Assembly (NCBI GenBank): GCA_024699855.1
Contig: JAMPIQ010000002.1
Coordinates: 6,820,001 to 6,884,000 of the forward strand
DNA: 64,000 nucleotides
Reading direction: 5' to 3'
From: Aphelenchoides besseyi
Lineage: Eukaryota > Nematoda > Chromadorea > Rhabditida > Aphelenchoididae
Every line of letters begins with the position of its first letter. Position 1 is the stretch's first letter. Below, one piece after another: positions 1 to 14,279 of the stretch. The position numbers and the translations under genes were made by a program. Under the pieces are notes generated by a model. The model had not been told where the DNA came from, did not search any database, and saw only the letters and a list, made by a program, of their open reading frames with translations.

Positions 1-2717
1 GTTAATGGTCAGGAGACTCATTTTCCGTTTGCATTTCGTGGTTGACTCATTGGATCAAAATGAAGAAGAGGAAGATTGTTGAATGGGTTTGAATGTTCGC
101 AACATCTTGATGGCAATAGATACCTCCTGTGGTTAGATGGTTTAATTGCTCGCGAATATTTGCGCTCGTTGATCTGCCCGTTTGAACCGCGAAATCTCGT
201 GATGTCGTTTGAGGGAAACTGCGCGTCGAGTGTTTTGTTTCACCCGGACGACGTTGGTTTTGTAATCGCGAGTGTTCTCTTGACAGCGATAACACAACTT
301 TCAACTTCGTTCGTGAGCCGCTAGCCTCCGATTTGCAATATGGTTTCCAATTGGAAAGATCATTTTGCGTTTGATCACGACAATCACAACAAACTCGAGG
401 ATCTCGTTTCCTACAATTTGTTCGCAATTAACCGTGAATTTACTCGACGCTTTTTTGTACGCTCGTTCTCTCGATCTTCGTGTGTCGGTTTCACTTTCGC
501 TTCGGGCCGACGCGCTTTCTACCGGGGGTTTCAGGCGCATCAGAAAGCAGTCGTTCCGTTTGCGCCCAAAGTCTCTTCAGACGTTCCCGGACGGTTTTTT
601 GCGTTTAGCAACTTCTGCCGCTCATTTGCCTGCGGATATGTTGGACGTTCTTTTGTCTTTGCGATCAATCAGTTGGGCCGCAGATTTGCGGACACACGTC
701 GTTTCTTTTCGATCATGATCTTCGCGTTGACCTTTTGCGTCACAAGCATTGGGATTTGCATTCTAACCGTCGACTACACGTCTTGAAACGCTTTTTGTTC
801 TCAATTTTGTTGGAGTTTTACGCGTTCGCTCTGTGATCACGCCTTTGTTTACAAGTGGAAAGTTGTCTTTTGTATGCTCCAGACCCGAAAAGGTTTTTTG
901 TGTTCAACGAGTTTCCAATCACGGTCCTGTTGACTGGAGAGCTCTGATTAAGCCGAGTGCTCATTGTCGTCTATCCGATCTAAAAGGCGGCTAACACGAG
1001 GATCCAACACCCTTTCGTTGGAAGCGGATCTTGAAAGTGAAATTCGAAACGCGCAAATTCCCGGAGAGATTTGTTGGAAATTTTCATTGAAATCTTCGTT
1101 CTGTGGCCGTTCAGTGGCCAATGAAACGACAGTTCTCCGTTGAATTGAACTTGTGAGCAGGATCCCCCGACTATCATCGATGTTTCTGTTAACTAATGCT
1201 CCAGTGCACGAAAATTTTCGTCGCTCAATTCGCCGATTTCAGCGAAACTCGTCTTTATCCCGTTTCAACATCGAATCTCGATGTCCGTTTGGTGCGCGTA
1301 TTAGTCGGACCGTGAAAATCGTTGAGCGATTCGAAATTCACGTTGCGGTCAATAAGATGCCTGTTGGTGGCGTTTTTTGGATGTTAATTTTGTTTATCCT
1401 CCACAAAATTCGTTTGACCAAAACACTCCAAAGGGTGCAAACATTTCCTTTGTCCATCTGAACATAATTGCTTCCGCATTCTGCTTTCAAAAGCGACCAC
1501 CACTGATGACTAATTGCGAGCTCTCGAACTAAATAAACGCTTCGTCCAAATTCATTTTCGTTTTAATTGACTGAACTTTGATCTGATCATCTCGTTTAAG
1601 ATCATCCAAATTTGGTCTCAGGTTTTTACTGCGTTCACACAATTTCCGTTCGCCCCACAACGGAAATGAATTCGGTCGTAAGACGAAGACCAAACTTATT
1701 CGTTTTTGTTTTTCAACGTTTTTCCAATTAAATTCGATCGATGTTGCGCGTTTTATGTCCGGTCATCTCGCTGGGGTGGCGAGAAGAAACGGCACCAAAA
1801 ACTAATGAAAAACCATTCGACTGTGGAGAGACGTTCCAAATAAAAGAAAGTGGCCACGAGGTCAAAAGTCAGACGTTGAAACTGCTATCAGTTAGATCTA
1901 TGGTTGCTGGCTGGGTGTAGAGTTCACAAAACATCCATTTTGTTGCTTGATGTTTAGCTTTTACCTGCACTTACCGTAATTGTCCTTAATGGCTTTGTTG
2001 TTGGAAACCTTTTGGTTGGTTGAGAACGCAAGTCGAACTCAATGCAACAGTTCTTTACAATACCCAGTTGATTTGTGGGTTTAGATTGCCGAGATTCGCT
2101 TATGAATACGAGCGTCCATTTCTGCAGCAGCGCACCACGATCCATCGCCCCGTTTGTTCGTCGGTCGCCGCAAACAAACTCGTCAATCATTCCCGTCCTT
2201 TCGGTCCACCAGACCGCGAGTGCCATCTGTGGTTCCAATTTCAATGTACAATTCATGATGACAACTCTTCTCACTCTTGTCCGATCAATCGCCATCCAAT
2301 CGCGCAGTTCATGACGCGTTTTGAATGTTTTAATTCTCAATCTTTTTCTTGCTATTACAGCACATCGTTTCTTCGATTTTCTGGACACTTCTGCGCGTTT
2401 TGCTCAAATTCGTTTGTTGATGGCGATCGTTGATAAGCTCGCGGTAAATCCGCGTGCTTAGAACAAAAGCCACTCAAAGGTTGAAGGAGTGCTTTCTATC
2501 TCTGACTGGTTGTGGAAACAATTCGTGGAAATTTTGTTGTGTGCTCATCGTGTCTGTTCAGCGGTCACTTGATGTTTAATCGAAATTTGACTGTAATTCG
2601 CGCTGATCAACAATTTCCCAAGATCACTTTAATTCAGGTATCTTTGACAACGAATGAGCATTGTTGTGGAGTTGAGCGAAATCTGAGCGCCGTCCAACTC
2701 AACAGGACAATAGAAAC
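1..2717. other. 5' flank without a convincing gene
   Basis: I see no exon structure or protein similarity here. Several open stretches of 60-150 codons exist on both strands between about 50 and 2450, but they overlap each other, are rich in Phe/Arg/Ser from T-rich low-complexity DNA, and carry no recognisable motif. The last few hundred bases are probably the promoter and 5' leader of the PAK gene that starts at 2718. Confidence 0.6.
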
Positions 2718-5717
<3,000 letters not shown>

Positions 5718-5840
5718 AAACGACTTTTCATAAACGCCGATGTATCGCAAGATGTGCAGTTGTAAATGTGTTTGTTTATATGTTAAAATGTAAAAAAGTT
5801 TCCGAAATTATTTTGATCCAATTTATCGTTTTATTTGGCA

Positions 5841-5846
5841 AATAAA
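5841..5846 (+). terminator. Poly(A) signal of the PAK gene
   Basis: An AATAAA hexamer lies 124 bases after the PAK stop codon and is the first such hexamer downstream. It is short and could occur by chance in AT-rich DNA. Confidence 0.45.
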
Positions 5847-5979
5847 CATCGCGCAATTCAAACCTTGTTCCAGCTGATTGATCTTAAACGTCTGTTCAAT
5901 ATCAATGAGCAGGATCAACAAACGATTTTCGTAATTACGACCCTCAGACTCACACACATGAAACCGGATCTGAAGCTCA

Positions 5980-6985
5980 ACTCAAAATCCAATATACAAT
6001 GCAAAGCCAAAGCATCTTTCTCGAAGCCGATCAATACGACTAATAGCTGCTTTAAATTGATGGAATCACTGAAAATAAATACTTCTTGTGAGCGTACCTT
6101 TACAACCATACGACGGTCATGTTCGATTGAGTGCTGAATGTCTTCGTTCTCTTTGCGAATATCCAATTTAATCATAACCTTCGACAAATCCACTTTCAAC
6201 TTTTTGCTAAAACACAAAACTCCATCAACGAATTCATTCGAAAACCTACTTCTGGAAACTTTTGTTTATGATTAAAGTCGCATCTTCGGATTCCAACGAG
6301 TCCTCTTTGCATTTCAACACTTCGCTCTTGACGATCACTTGCAACGACATGAGAAGATAGTCGGGTCGCATTATTCAACTTTCGTTCGATCTCTTGAATC
6401 GAATACTCTTCACAGTCGTTGTAAAGCATCAGAATTGATATTTGAGCAAGAGTTGTCTGTAAAGCACATTCATTTCAACAAGTTCGATTTTAGCTTACGA
6501 TAAGAGTGTAGCGCTTATTGAGCGCACTATTCAACAGCTCGCCACGCGAAGCGACGAGTTGAAACGAAAGACGACGAACATTGTGACGATTTTGATAGAA
6601 GATCGTGAACTTGTCCACAGATAATTGAAGAACAGTTGGAATTTCGAATTGAATAGACGAAGTGGCCAGCCATACACTTGTTGTCCAAACCATAATCGAC
6701 ATGTCGACACGATCTCGACCCTTTTCGCTCTGGAGCAACTCATGAATCTCAATGACATCATAATCGCACAGACCTTTTTGAATAACTCGCTGATGTCTTT
6801 GCTCTAATTGGCATCTGTAAACATTCCTTAAAGTTTACTCGTATACTCGAAACTACATCGCTGTTTCAGCTGTGTAATCATAACCGATTCGCTTTCTTCG
6901 CTTGCCGATGATTCGGTAACCAGACGTTTAGACAACATTTTAAGTAAAATTTTTGAAGGTCCAAAGTACTCTTCCGCTGTTCAAA
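5980..6985 (-). pseudogene. Broken, 5'-truncated cullin (CUL1-like) relic
   Basis: Read on the minus strand, the region matches the C-terminal half of a cullin. It starts with [14 protein letters not shown] and SKL..GMFTDAN.SKDISELFKK, then a cullin-homology stretch (FYQNRHNVRRLS, RGELLN, KRYTLIVS, TTLAQISILMLYNDCEEYS), and ends near an IEHDRR..AAISRI segment. It cannot be a working gene: in-frame TAA and TAG occur at the two dots, the reading frame changes at least three times, and the N-terminal cullin repeats that hold substrate adaptors are absent. The neddylation lysine expected after RI is not there (RIDRL). One intron near 6440-6500 keeps good GT-AG ends, so this is a decayed genomic duplicate and not a processed retrocopy. 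Confidence 0.75.
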
Positions 6986-7290
6986 TCACTTGTTATCTTT
7001 CTGTCACCAAAAAAGTTGTCGTCGAGAATTCTATGTCAAGGTTCTGGTGTGTAATCGTGTAAAATTGGCTTTAAGTCATCAATTAAGCAAGTTGTAACTC
7101 AATTGGAATTTGGGCATAACCGATAGATCTAAAAACTTGTTATTGAAGAAGTTTACGAACTCAAATTCATGATTTGAAGCTCAACGGTCAATTAGCCAGA
7201 GCGCGAACTGCGTCCATTTAAAAGCAGTGACGATTTATATTTTAGCGTCTTCTATTCGCTCCTTGATTCCACTTCTTTACGGGAATTATC

Positions 7291-9715
7291 ATGGATGACG
7301 ATCAGAGTCGAATGAGTTTAACGAGCACGAGTAGTCGTGGAGATGATTGGTTGAGTGAGTTAAAAACTGTTCGAAACCGTTAAATTCAAGTTTAGATCCA
7401 GACTCTCGAAACCTCCAACGCAAATTGGACGAGGCACAAAGCGAGTTGTACGAACTGAAGAAGTCGCTGCCCTTCCTCGAACAAGTTGATCCGAACAATC
7501 GATCTGAATCGGTTCGTAACATTTCACATTCTTCCATTTTTGCTGTTTCAGTTCCAAACTCTCGCCGCACGATGCGCAGAGCTCATGGAAGAGCGCGACT
7601 CGCTGTTGCTTCAAACGGAACAAACGACATTGGAACATCGAACGGAAATCAATCAAAAAAACCAGGAGGTCGAGTCGTTGAAAAGGCAGCTCACAGAAGT
7701 TAGTCGGGAACGAGACGAAATGTTCGATCGGTGCTTACAACTCGAGAAACAGTTGGATGAAGATCTTTCTGCTCACTATCAGAATCAACTTCACAGTCGC
7801 AGTGAACTGCAGAACAGTCAACGACAAGCACCTCAAACTGATTCGTTACGTGAAATTCTGTCGCTCTTGCAAGAAGAACGAATCGACGAAAATAAATGGG
7901 ACGAAGACAAGTTAAACCGCTTACTTCGACAAATCGATGAGAACGTGGAGAAGATGAAGAGAACGCAGCACAAGATCCTTCGACATCTCCGACGTCCGAT
8001 TCCCGAGCTGAAGCAAAAAGAATCAGAAAGCCGACGACCATCTTCAGAAGCAAATAATCAAATCGTCAGCTTTGTAAACAGTCACTCTGTTCAATTGGTA
8101 TCGTATTTCAATAACTTGGACGAAACTACTTCCGAAAGCTCCTCTCACTTGTCAAGGAATTCGGCTCGATCTCAACAAGCTCAAATGATAATCGATTACG
8201 ATGTCGTGGTAAGGTATCCGTTGAAGTGTTTTTATTTGCTTTACAGTTTAATCGATCATCTCAAAGTGACACACAAACGCCAACTGCATTCGACGACGCT
8301 GCCGAACTGCAGAGTTACAGAACGAATCTTCAAATTTTAGTCGATCAGTTGAAGACCACTGCACAGTTCATGGCTTATTTGCTGAAACAAGTCGGATACG
8401 AAGACGATGAACAAATTCAACGGATCGTTTCGAAGATCGCCGGTTTAAACTTTGACGTCCAACAAGCGAATGAAATCTCTCAGGAACTTGTCAACAATTC
8501 ACGACGTATGTTTAAATCAAATAGGTAAAAGAATATTGTTTTAGATTTAAACGAAGCGTTGGAAGAAGCTGTTCGATCATTCGAGCAAACTGAAGCTTTG
8601 CGAAACAATCGATCAAGAAACTACTCGGTTAGTTGTTCTAGAAGCATCAATACGAACTGCTAGCTCATTTAAGGAACTGGAAATGCTTTTGCGTCAGAAA
8701 GAAGATCTCATTGCAACTCTAACGGCGGAGAAGAACGAAATATGGAACGACAATCACCAACTGGTGGCACAAAACAACGAGCTGCAACGACGAATGGCCG
8801 AATTGGATCTCGATCAAAGCAGCGTCGATGAGCAGCTTCGCGATAGAATGGTAATTCAACAAGCAAGCATACATGCAAATTTCATATAGCAACAAATAAA
8901 CGACCAAGAAGTGGAGCTGGAGAACAGAGCTCAAATCATCGAAATGTTGAAAGAACATCTGAGCGATTTGGACGAAAAGCTTGCTGATTACGAGCAGGTA
9001 CGCGCTGAAGCAAATCAACTTCGGCGTCAACTCGCTCGTTTGAATGATCGTGATCGCAATTCAATTCCTCCGGAACCATCTGGAAGCTACAACTCCCGTA
9101 GAATGTCTCCAACTCAAACAAAAGCAACGGTAAGTCAACGAACAAAACCAAAGAACTGAATTTTAGTCTACGGAATTGACACAAAAGATCGAGGAATTGA
9201 ACGACGAGCTTCAATATCGAAAGCAACTTTTCGCCGACTTGTGTTCATTTGTCCCAAAAGCCAAAATACGGTAATTGAATCGACTGTTCTTCTCTAGTTA
9301 GTTGTTTGCAGAGAAGATGACACTTTGGATGTCAAGACGGCGAAACTAATTCAGTACATTGGTAAACTTCTTGAGTACGTAACAAAGTCGCATTCAATGG
9401 TTGAGAGTTTCGGAGAAGCGACAAGTATTCTAGAACTTAAAGTCAGACAAGGGTGTGTGACTTCGTGTTAGAATATTGAAGAGTACGATTGTTTTAGAGC
9501 AAAAGAGAGTGGATTTCATTTGCCGGATGAACTGTTTGGTCACGGACAAAATTTGAATCTTTCGCGTCAACTGAACAGTCGCAAGAACAAATTGGTTTGT
9601 TGAGTTCGAATTGACAAGAAACTCTCATGTAATTCAGGGTACATGCAGAATTGAACGTGAAATTTCTGAAGAATTGGGTCGCATTTATCGAACAATTCGA
9701 CCACAATCCAAATGA
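7291..9715 (+). CDS. Long coiled-coil protein of unknown function
   Basis: Exons join in frame at 7291-7354, 7396-7511, 7552-8208, 8247-8505, 8545-8627, 8674-8850, 8890-9129, 9167-9270, 9312-9452, 9498-9594 and 9638-9715, giving 671 residues. After a Ser-rich start (MDDDQSRMSLTSTSS) most of the protein is charged heptad-repeat sequence rich in Glu, Gln, Leu and Arg, broken by Ser-rich hinges around residues 235-300 and 520-540. No globular catalytic domain, membrane segment or signal peptide is visible. This composition is typical of centrosomal, kinetochore or Golgi scaffold proteins, but no family-specific motif lets me choose. The exon joins are well supported because every phase agrees; the function is open. 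Confidence 0.85.
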
Positions 9716-10217
9716 GAGCTTTTGATCGATGTGTGTAAATCTTTTTGTCGCAAACTCTACTCACTTTCTACTCCTTTTCTGTTGTCCTGATCTCTTGATA
9801 TGTGCCAACACCACTTAATGAACCCTTTTTGTTTGAACGATTATCTGTTTATTAGAACAAAAACGACAATAAAAAAGAGCAAAATTATGACAAAAAGGTC
9901 AACCAATTAAGAAAAGAATAAGTCCGAAAAATAGACAAATTGACTTAAAAAGCCACTCCGCAAGCTCGAAATCTCAAAGAATAAACAAGTAGCTTTAAAT
10001 TTGATTCAGAAAAGGTTTAGAAAAAAGATTGAGGGATTAAAGAAAAGGTTAGTATGATTCCAATTGACTATATATCACAACAAAGCCATTCATTTCTGTA
10101 GGATTGTCAGGAATAAGAGACCAATGCTCGTAAGACAATCAGACGGAAGTGAAAGACGAATTTTCGTTATTTAAAAAAAGAATCAAAAGTTATTAGGAAA
10201 AACGAGAAATTGAACGT
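9716..10217. other. Convergent 3' intergenic region
   Basis: This AT-rich stretch separates two convergent genes. It contains AATAAA at 9868-9873, a likely poly(A) signal for the coiled-coil gene. I see no coding exon. Confidence 0.6.
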
Positions 10218-10929
10218 TCACTTTTCGACAAATGCGATGGGATCATCGGTATGATTGGTTTCTGGCGAACAGATTGATGGCGATTGGATGCTGTTCTTCA
10301 ACTGCTTAAGATACGTGTAGCCCAATTCAAGTGTTGAAATTGAGCTGTGGAGAATATAAACGGGAATGAGAGTGAATGCCAAAAGAACAGAAAATGCAAG
10401 TTGATTGATACGACGATTGATCACTCGTGGATGGTCATTTGACAGAACGGTTCGCGTAACATCATCATACTTCAGATTGTAAAGACTACTTGCTTCTTCA
10501 CCGTAACGTTCCAAAACATCGTATTGCAACAGAAAGGAATATGTCAAAAGAATTCCAACAAACAACATGGTCAACATCACGTAGACGCGCTGAAAACCTT
10601 CGATTATTCAAAGATGTTCTTTCTATAAACTTACTCCAACAACAATTGCTGGCCAATACCAATAACGATTCTTTTTCACGTTGCCATAAAGCACAGATCC
10701 AACCAAAACAACGTTAACCGAAAAGGTAAGAATGCCGAGAAAAGTTGGACCGAAGGAAATGAAGCTGGAGATCAAAACAGCCAAAAGCAAAACCATAATC
10801 GTAAGACATCCTTTGAAAACTCTCTCCTAAAATTCTTCATGACGATGTGTTTCGTACACTTACATGAACATGATCAAAGCCTTTCGTGCCGAACAGCACA
10901 TCGGGAACACGTGTTATCATTGCTCTCAT
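10218..10929 (-). CDS. Small four-transmembrane protein, family not recognised
   Basis: Three exons join in frame (10929-10864, one starting at 10826, and one ending at the stop at 10218). The start MRAMITRVPDVLF lies about 15 bases behind a TTTCAG acceptor, as expected for trans-splicing. Four hydrophobic segments are visible: LTIMVLLLAVLISSFISF, FLGILTFSVNVVLVGSVLYG, VMLTMLFVGILLTYSFLL and LAFSVLLAFTLIPVYIL. The tail after the last helix is polar with an NHT glycosylation motif. The arrangement resembles small tetraspan families such as LAPTM-like proteins, but I see no diagnostic motif. Confidence 0.75.
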
Positions 10930-11554
10930 TGGATACACACAGTTCTGAAACAGACGAATTGATTAGCAAATTGAAAAGTGGATGGAAAGAACGATTTCAA
11001 ACAAAAACCGCCAACCGAACGACTTTAGAAGTGCAGCGCAACATCAAAGGCCGAACAGAGCGGCGGCTGTGTCAAACGAAGGATGAAAATTGCGGAGATG
11101 CATAATGGCGTTATGACGCTTTAAAACAACCGGCCAAAACCCAAAGCAAATTGATCGACGAAACGGAACCATTTCACATTCAAACTCTCTACCCTCTCAA
11201 AGGAACGGGCGGATAAAACACTTTGTTTTAATCGACGTCCGCTCAAAACAGAAATCATTTGTACGATCTAACGACTATCGGTTAGAAAGCAAAACGAAAA
11301 CCCTTTTCGCAGCCACAATCGTTGTTTATTTCGTGCCGACTTGCGGTGCTATGAATCACAAGAAGATGTACTGTAAACACCCGAAAAATAATCAGACAGA
11401 TTAGATAAACTTTCTTCTATTGTAAGATAAGAGCCTTTAAGTTTCAATCGAGTAGACTAACCATTATTCTTTTATAATCAAAATATAAACAATGAAACTT
11501 TTAAACTGAACAGAATTTGCGGACGGAGATACGTTGACTGCGTGTATGCGACTT
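10930..11554. other. Intergenic region
   Basis: No coding exon is convincing in this stretch between two minus-strand genes. The open stretch at 10839-11105 on the plus strand is antisense to the first exon of the neighbouring membrane protein and has no motif. Confidence 0.5.
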
Positions 11555-12220
11555 TCATTTGGCATAATCGAAAGTAAATTCGACGGGAACTTGGTCGACA
11601 ATTTGTTGGGTTGTTAGGTCATGTTGAGAGATCATGTCGAAATCGTAGAATTGCGACAACTTTTCTTCTATCTATAAAAACCAAAGGATGAACATCCAAG
11701 CAGACGATTGCTTACCTCTTCGACAGTTGGTCGAAATCGATAACATGGCGGAAAGATCAAAACATCAGGATGTCCACCTTCAGGAACCGTGCGTTGTCGT
11801 TCAAGATAAAGCTTATAATCGTCGGGAAGCAACAACTCTTCGAAGTCGGTGTCTTCTTCGTCCTCCACGATGTTGTGCATTGCAAATGCGAGAGCCATCA
11901 AATGAACGTGCTTGCGAATACCTAAAGAAGATCTAGAGAAATAGAACGCTGACTCACCAACAGGTTTGTAATGAACCAGCATTGCGAATAGACGTCGTTC
12001 GGATAACAAACACCACGTCGATTTGCCAAAGAAGAGTGTTAATGCTTGTTCAGGCAAAATGCTAGAAACAAATAAGGAATGAAGGTAATTTTAGACTTAC
12101 TGGTACACGGTCGGTTTGGGAACAAGTTTGTTCATCTCTGATGAATTCGGATCGTCTGAAATGAAAGCAAATTAGTTCGACTTTCATCACTGACTACATA
12201 CCCGAAGTACCCTCGGTCAT
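11555..12220 (-). CDS. MRGBP/Eaf7-like subunit of NuA4/TIP60 histone acetyltransferase
   Basis: This family binds MRG15 and tethers it to NuA4-type acetyltransferase complexes in the nucleus. The start MTEGTS lies at 12220 and several short exons join in frame to a TGA at 11555. The Eaf7/MRGBP signature is clear: WCLLSERRLFAMLVHYKPVG aligns with the family core W..E.E..LF.AM..HKPVG, followed by IRKHVHLMAL. A later FRPTVEEIEEKLSQFYDF matches the segment in which these proteins place a short helix before the acidic tail. An acidic insert (VEDEEDTDFEELLLP) separates the two conserved blocks. An MRG15-like protein is encoded at 46272-47667, so both partners are in this window. I am confident of the family. 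Confidence 0.8.
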
Positions 12221-12383
12221 CTTATTCGAAAAATTGCCAATCCAGCGATTGTTCGTGAGTTACTCTTAGAGAATAGACGCTCTCGAGTCAACTGTTGCAC
12301 CTTTGGACAAAAGTTTCTACAATTTGTTGGTATATATGTAAGACAAGAGTAGTAGAGGAAGGTCCACTAATCACCGAAGCGAG

Positions 12384-12539
12384 ATGAAACAACTTATTCA
12401 ATTGCACGGGCCTACTGTAGAGTCCAAAGTTTATTGGACTCATCGAGCATTCGACTCGATCGTTGTTGTAGCAGAAGTCGAAGATTGTTTTTCTGACATG
12501 TTGAATCTTAAAACTACGGAACGATTTGCGTCGGCGTAG
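12384..12539 (+). other. Short open frame of 51 codons, uncertain
   Basis: An ATG at 12384 opens a 51-codon frame beginning MKQLIQLHGPTVESKVYW. It is not random-looking in composition, but no intron structure, neighbour or motif supports it. It may be an exon of a gene I could not assemble or chance. Confidence 0.2.
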
Positions 12540-12626
12540 CCAGAAAACGAATATAAAATCTATCTCATGTTTCAGCATTCAATGTCGTGTGTTGCGCCGT
12601 GATTGAAGTAAAAGTGGAGTTAATTG

Positions 12627-12908
12627 TTAGTACCGTCCAATGGTAACCACTTTTTTGTTGAGAAACGAAAAAATGCGGCCTTCTTGATCCAGGTAGTAGC
12701 TGGTCCAATGACCAATCCGTCTGTTCTCATCTGCATTGATCGTCCTGAAATTTAAGAAAGTCTCCAATCTCTCTTACACAAATAACCTGGATTCTCCAGT
12801 GAAAGTATCGTTGACAGTGATCGTATTATTGAGTGTAGTTATTTTGTAAAGAGAACGACTATCCTTCGAGCAGATGTAGCGGGTCAAATTCAAGATGAAG
12901 TAGACCAT
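12627..12908 (-). CDS. Small protein of unknown function
   Basis: Two exons join across a 44-base intron (ESR|TIN) with matching phase, giving about 78 residues ending in KKVVTIGRY and TAA. The start used is MVYFILNLTRYIC; an upstream exon cannot be excluded. The sequence contains two NxT sequons (NLT, NNT) and no membrane segment beyond the mildly hydrophobic first ten residues. I do not recognise a domain. The clean splice and the sensible amino acid composition are the reasons for listing it. Confidence 0.5.
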
Positions 12909-13109
12909 TTAAAGGGACAAAGAAAATTGTAGAAATTAAACAAATTTGAACCACATCACAGGAATAAATATAAGTACAGATATTCACAAGCTGCAGTATT
13001 AGAAATCAAGTTTATTCTACTCGCAAGAGAACAATTTACAACAATTGAAGATCTTAGAGTTCACTTCGTTTCAGACGCATGCTTCTTTTTCAATTTCAAT
13101 TTTTATTCC

Positions 13110-13345
13110 AATCTCGCAGTCAAATGAAAGAGAGGTTTTGCGTTGGTGGCTGTCAACGTCATGTTCGTCGTCGGGCTGGTCGTGGTAGTTCGAAAGTATT
13201 GCCGAGTTGTTGCCATCGGCGTTGGTTGTTTGCTGCTGCTGACCATGTAGCTGGATCGGTTACGCGGGGGCGCCCAAGGTGCTTTTGCATCTCGTCCTCC
13301 CATCTAATTCGGGGTCGGCCATCACCGAATGCTTCTTTTTGGGCG
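13110..13345 (-). mobile_element. 3' fragment of a non-LTR retrotransposon ORF
   Basis: One minus-strand frame reads GDGRPRIRWEDEMQKHLG, then a conserved-spacing W..AA.N..RWQQLG, ending at a TGA. GRPR.RWEDE followed by W..A..R..W..LG is the well known C-terminal tail of reverse transcriptase ORFs in several non-LTR retroelements. No upstream endonuclease or reverse transcriptase domain is present, so it is a severed 3' end. It overlaps the last exon of the protease gene in a different frame. Confidence 0.6.
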
Positions 13346-14087
13346 GCTCAAACTAAATATAAAAACCAAAATAGTTCTCTAACTAAATGAACTTACATCT
13401 GAGCCAATGATACCTCCAGCAAACAGGATAACATCAGAGTTGATAATTTGCGTATCCGGATGGTGAGCTGCAACTTCTGCAATTGGCAGATTTTGAAGAT
13501 CATTGAAGACGAAATCCTTTGTGCCAATCGAAATTCCAATAAAGTAGCCGCTTGAATTGAAGATGCCGGGACCTGAATCTCCACGCTTTCCATGTGAAGT
13601 TCCGACGAAGAAGCCAACTAAATTAATCAACTAATATCTATCAAATTAAGAAATTAGACCTACCACGCTTCTCCGAAATGGTTCCATCGTTCCACGTAGG
13701 CTGTCGATCTGCACTGACTCCCAACTGCTTATACGTCTGTCCGGGATACATTACACCACAACCATGCGAATAGTTCGGGAATTCTTGATTGATCGGCTCG
13801 AAAACAATGAAGTCGTGACTTTCGGAAATAGCGCTCACAACGACCCGAAAAGTTTAAATTTGGCAAATAGTTCGAATGATTGAAAAACAAACCTTAATCT
13901 TCAAACTCGGCTCAACCACATTGTGCAAAACAATCCCTTGGCCTTTCTCGTACGACTTATGAGGCCCATGACGGAAAGAGACCGCGTGCTTCTTGTCGAA
14001 AACGACAACGCATAGGTGCAAGAGATCATTCGGATGGGACGTCGTGAAGAGCGTCTTTTCAAGATTTCGCGCAGTTTCCTCGAGCAT
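13260..14087 (-). CDS. Trypsin-fold serine protease-like protein
   Basis: Four exons on the minus strand. The catalytic serine motif is GKRGDSGPGIF, the candidate catalytic Asp is in SHDFIVFEP, and the histidine is probably in AVSFRHG. No signal peptide is visible at the chosen start (MLEETARNLEKTL), so it may be cytosolic or the start may be wrong. The first intron (13845-13892) has a normal GT donor, but the frame of the following exon (VVVSAISESHDF) requires it to end at TTTTCGG rather than an AG. The last exon adds FEPPKKKHSVMADPELDG and stops inside retroelement-derived sequence. If the odd intron is not spliced the gene is dead. Confidence 0.55.
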
Positions 14088-14279
14088 TGTCAACTTAAAC
14101 AACGTTTGAACGAATGTAACTTATAAGAGATAAGTAGAACGCGCTGCAAAGAAGTAAAGCAACTGATCACTTAAAATTCTAAAAAACAGCGAAAAGAATA
14201 GCAAACGCCGATTCACAAACTAAAACGAGAACAAATGAAGGCGTTTGCAGCACAATATCGTCACAAATGTTCGCTGACT

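Noticed and set aside
47..790. Several overlapping open frames of 80-148 codons on both strands
   Set aside because: They lie over each other, have biased Phe/Arg/Ser composition and show no splice structure or motif; typical of T-rich non-coding DNA.
5980..6985. Reassigned TAA/TAG codons as an explanation for the cullin stops
   Set aside because: Many genes in the window end at TAA (RFC1, MRP, SNX, ACS), and the cullin copy also has frameshifts, so a standard code with a pseudogene is simpler.
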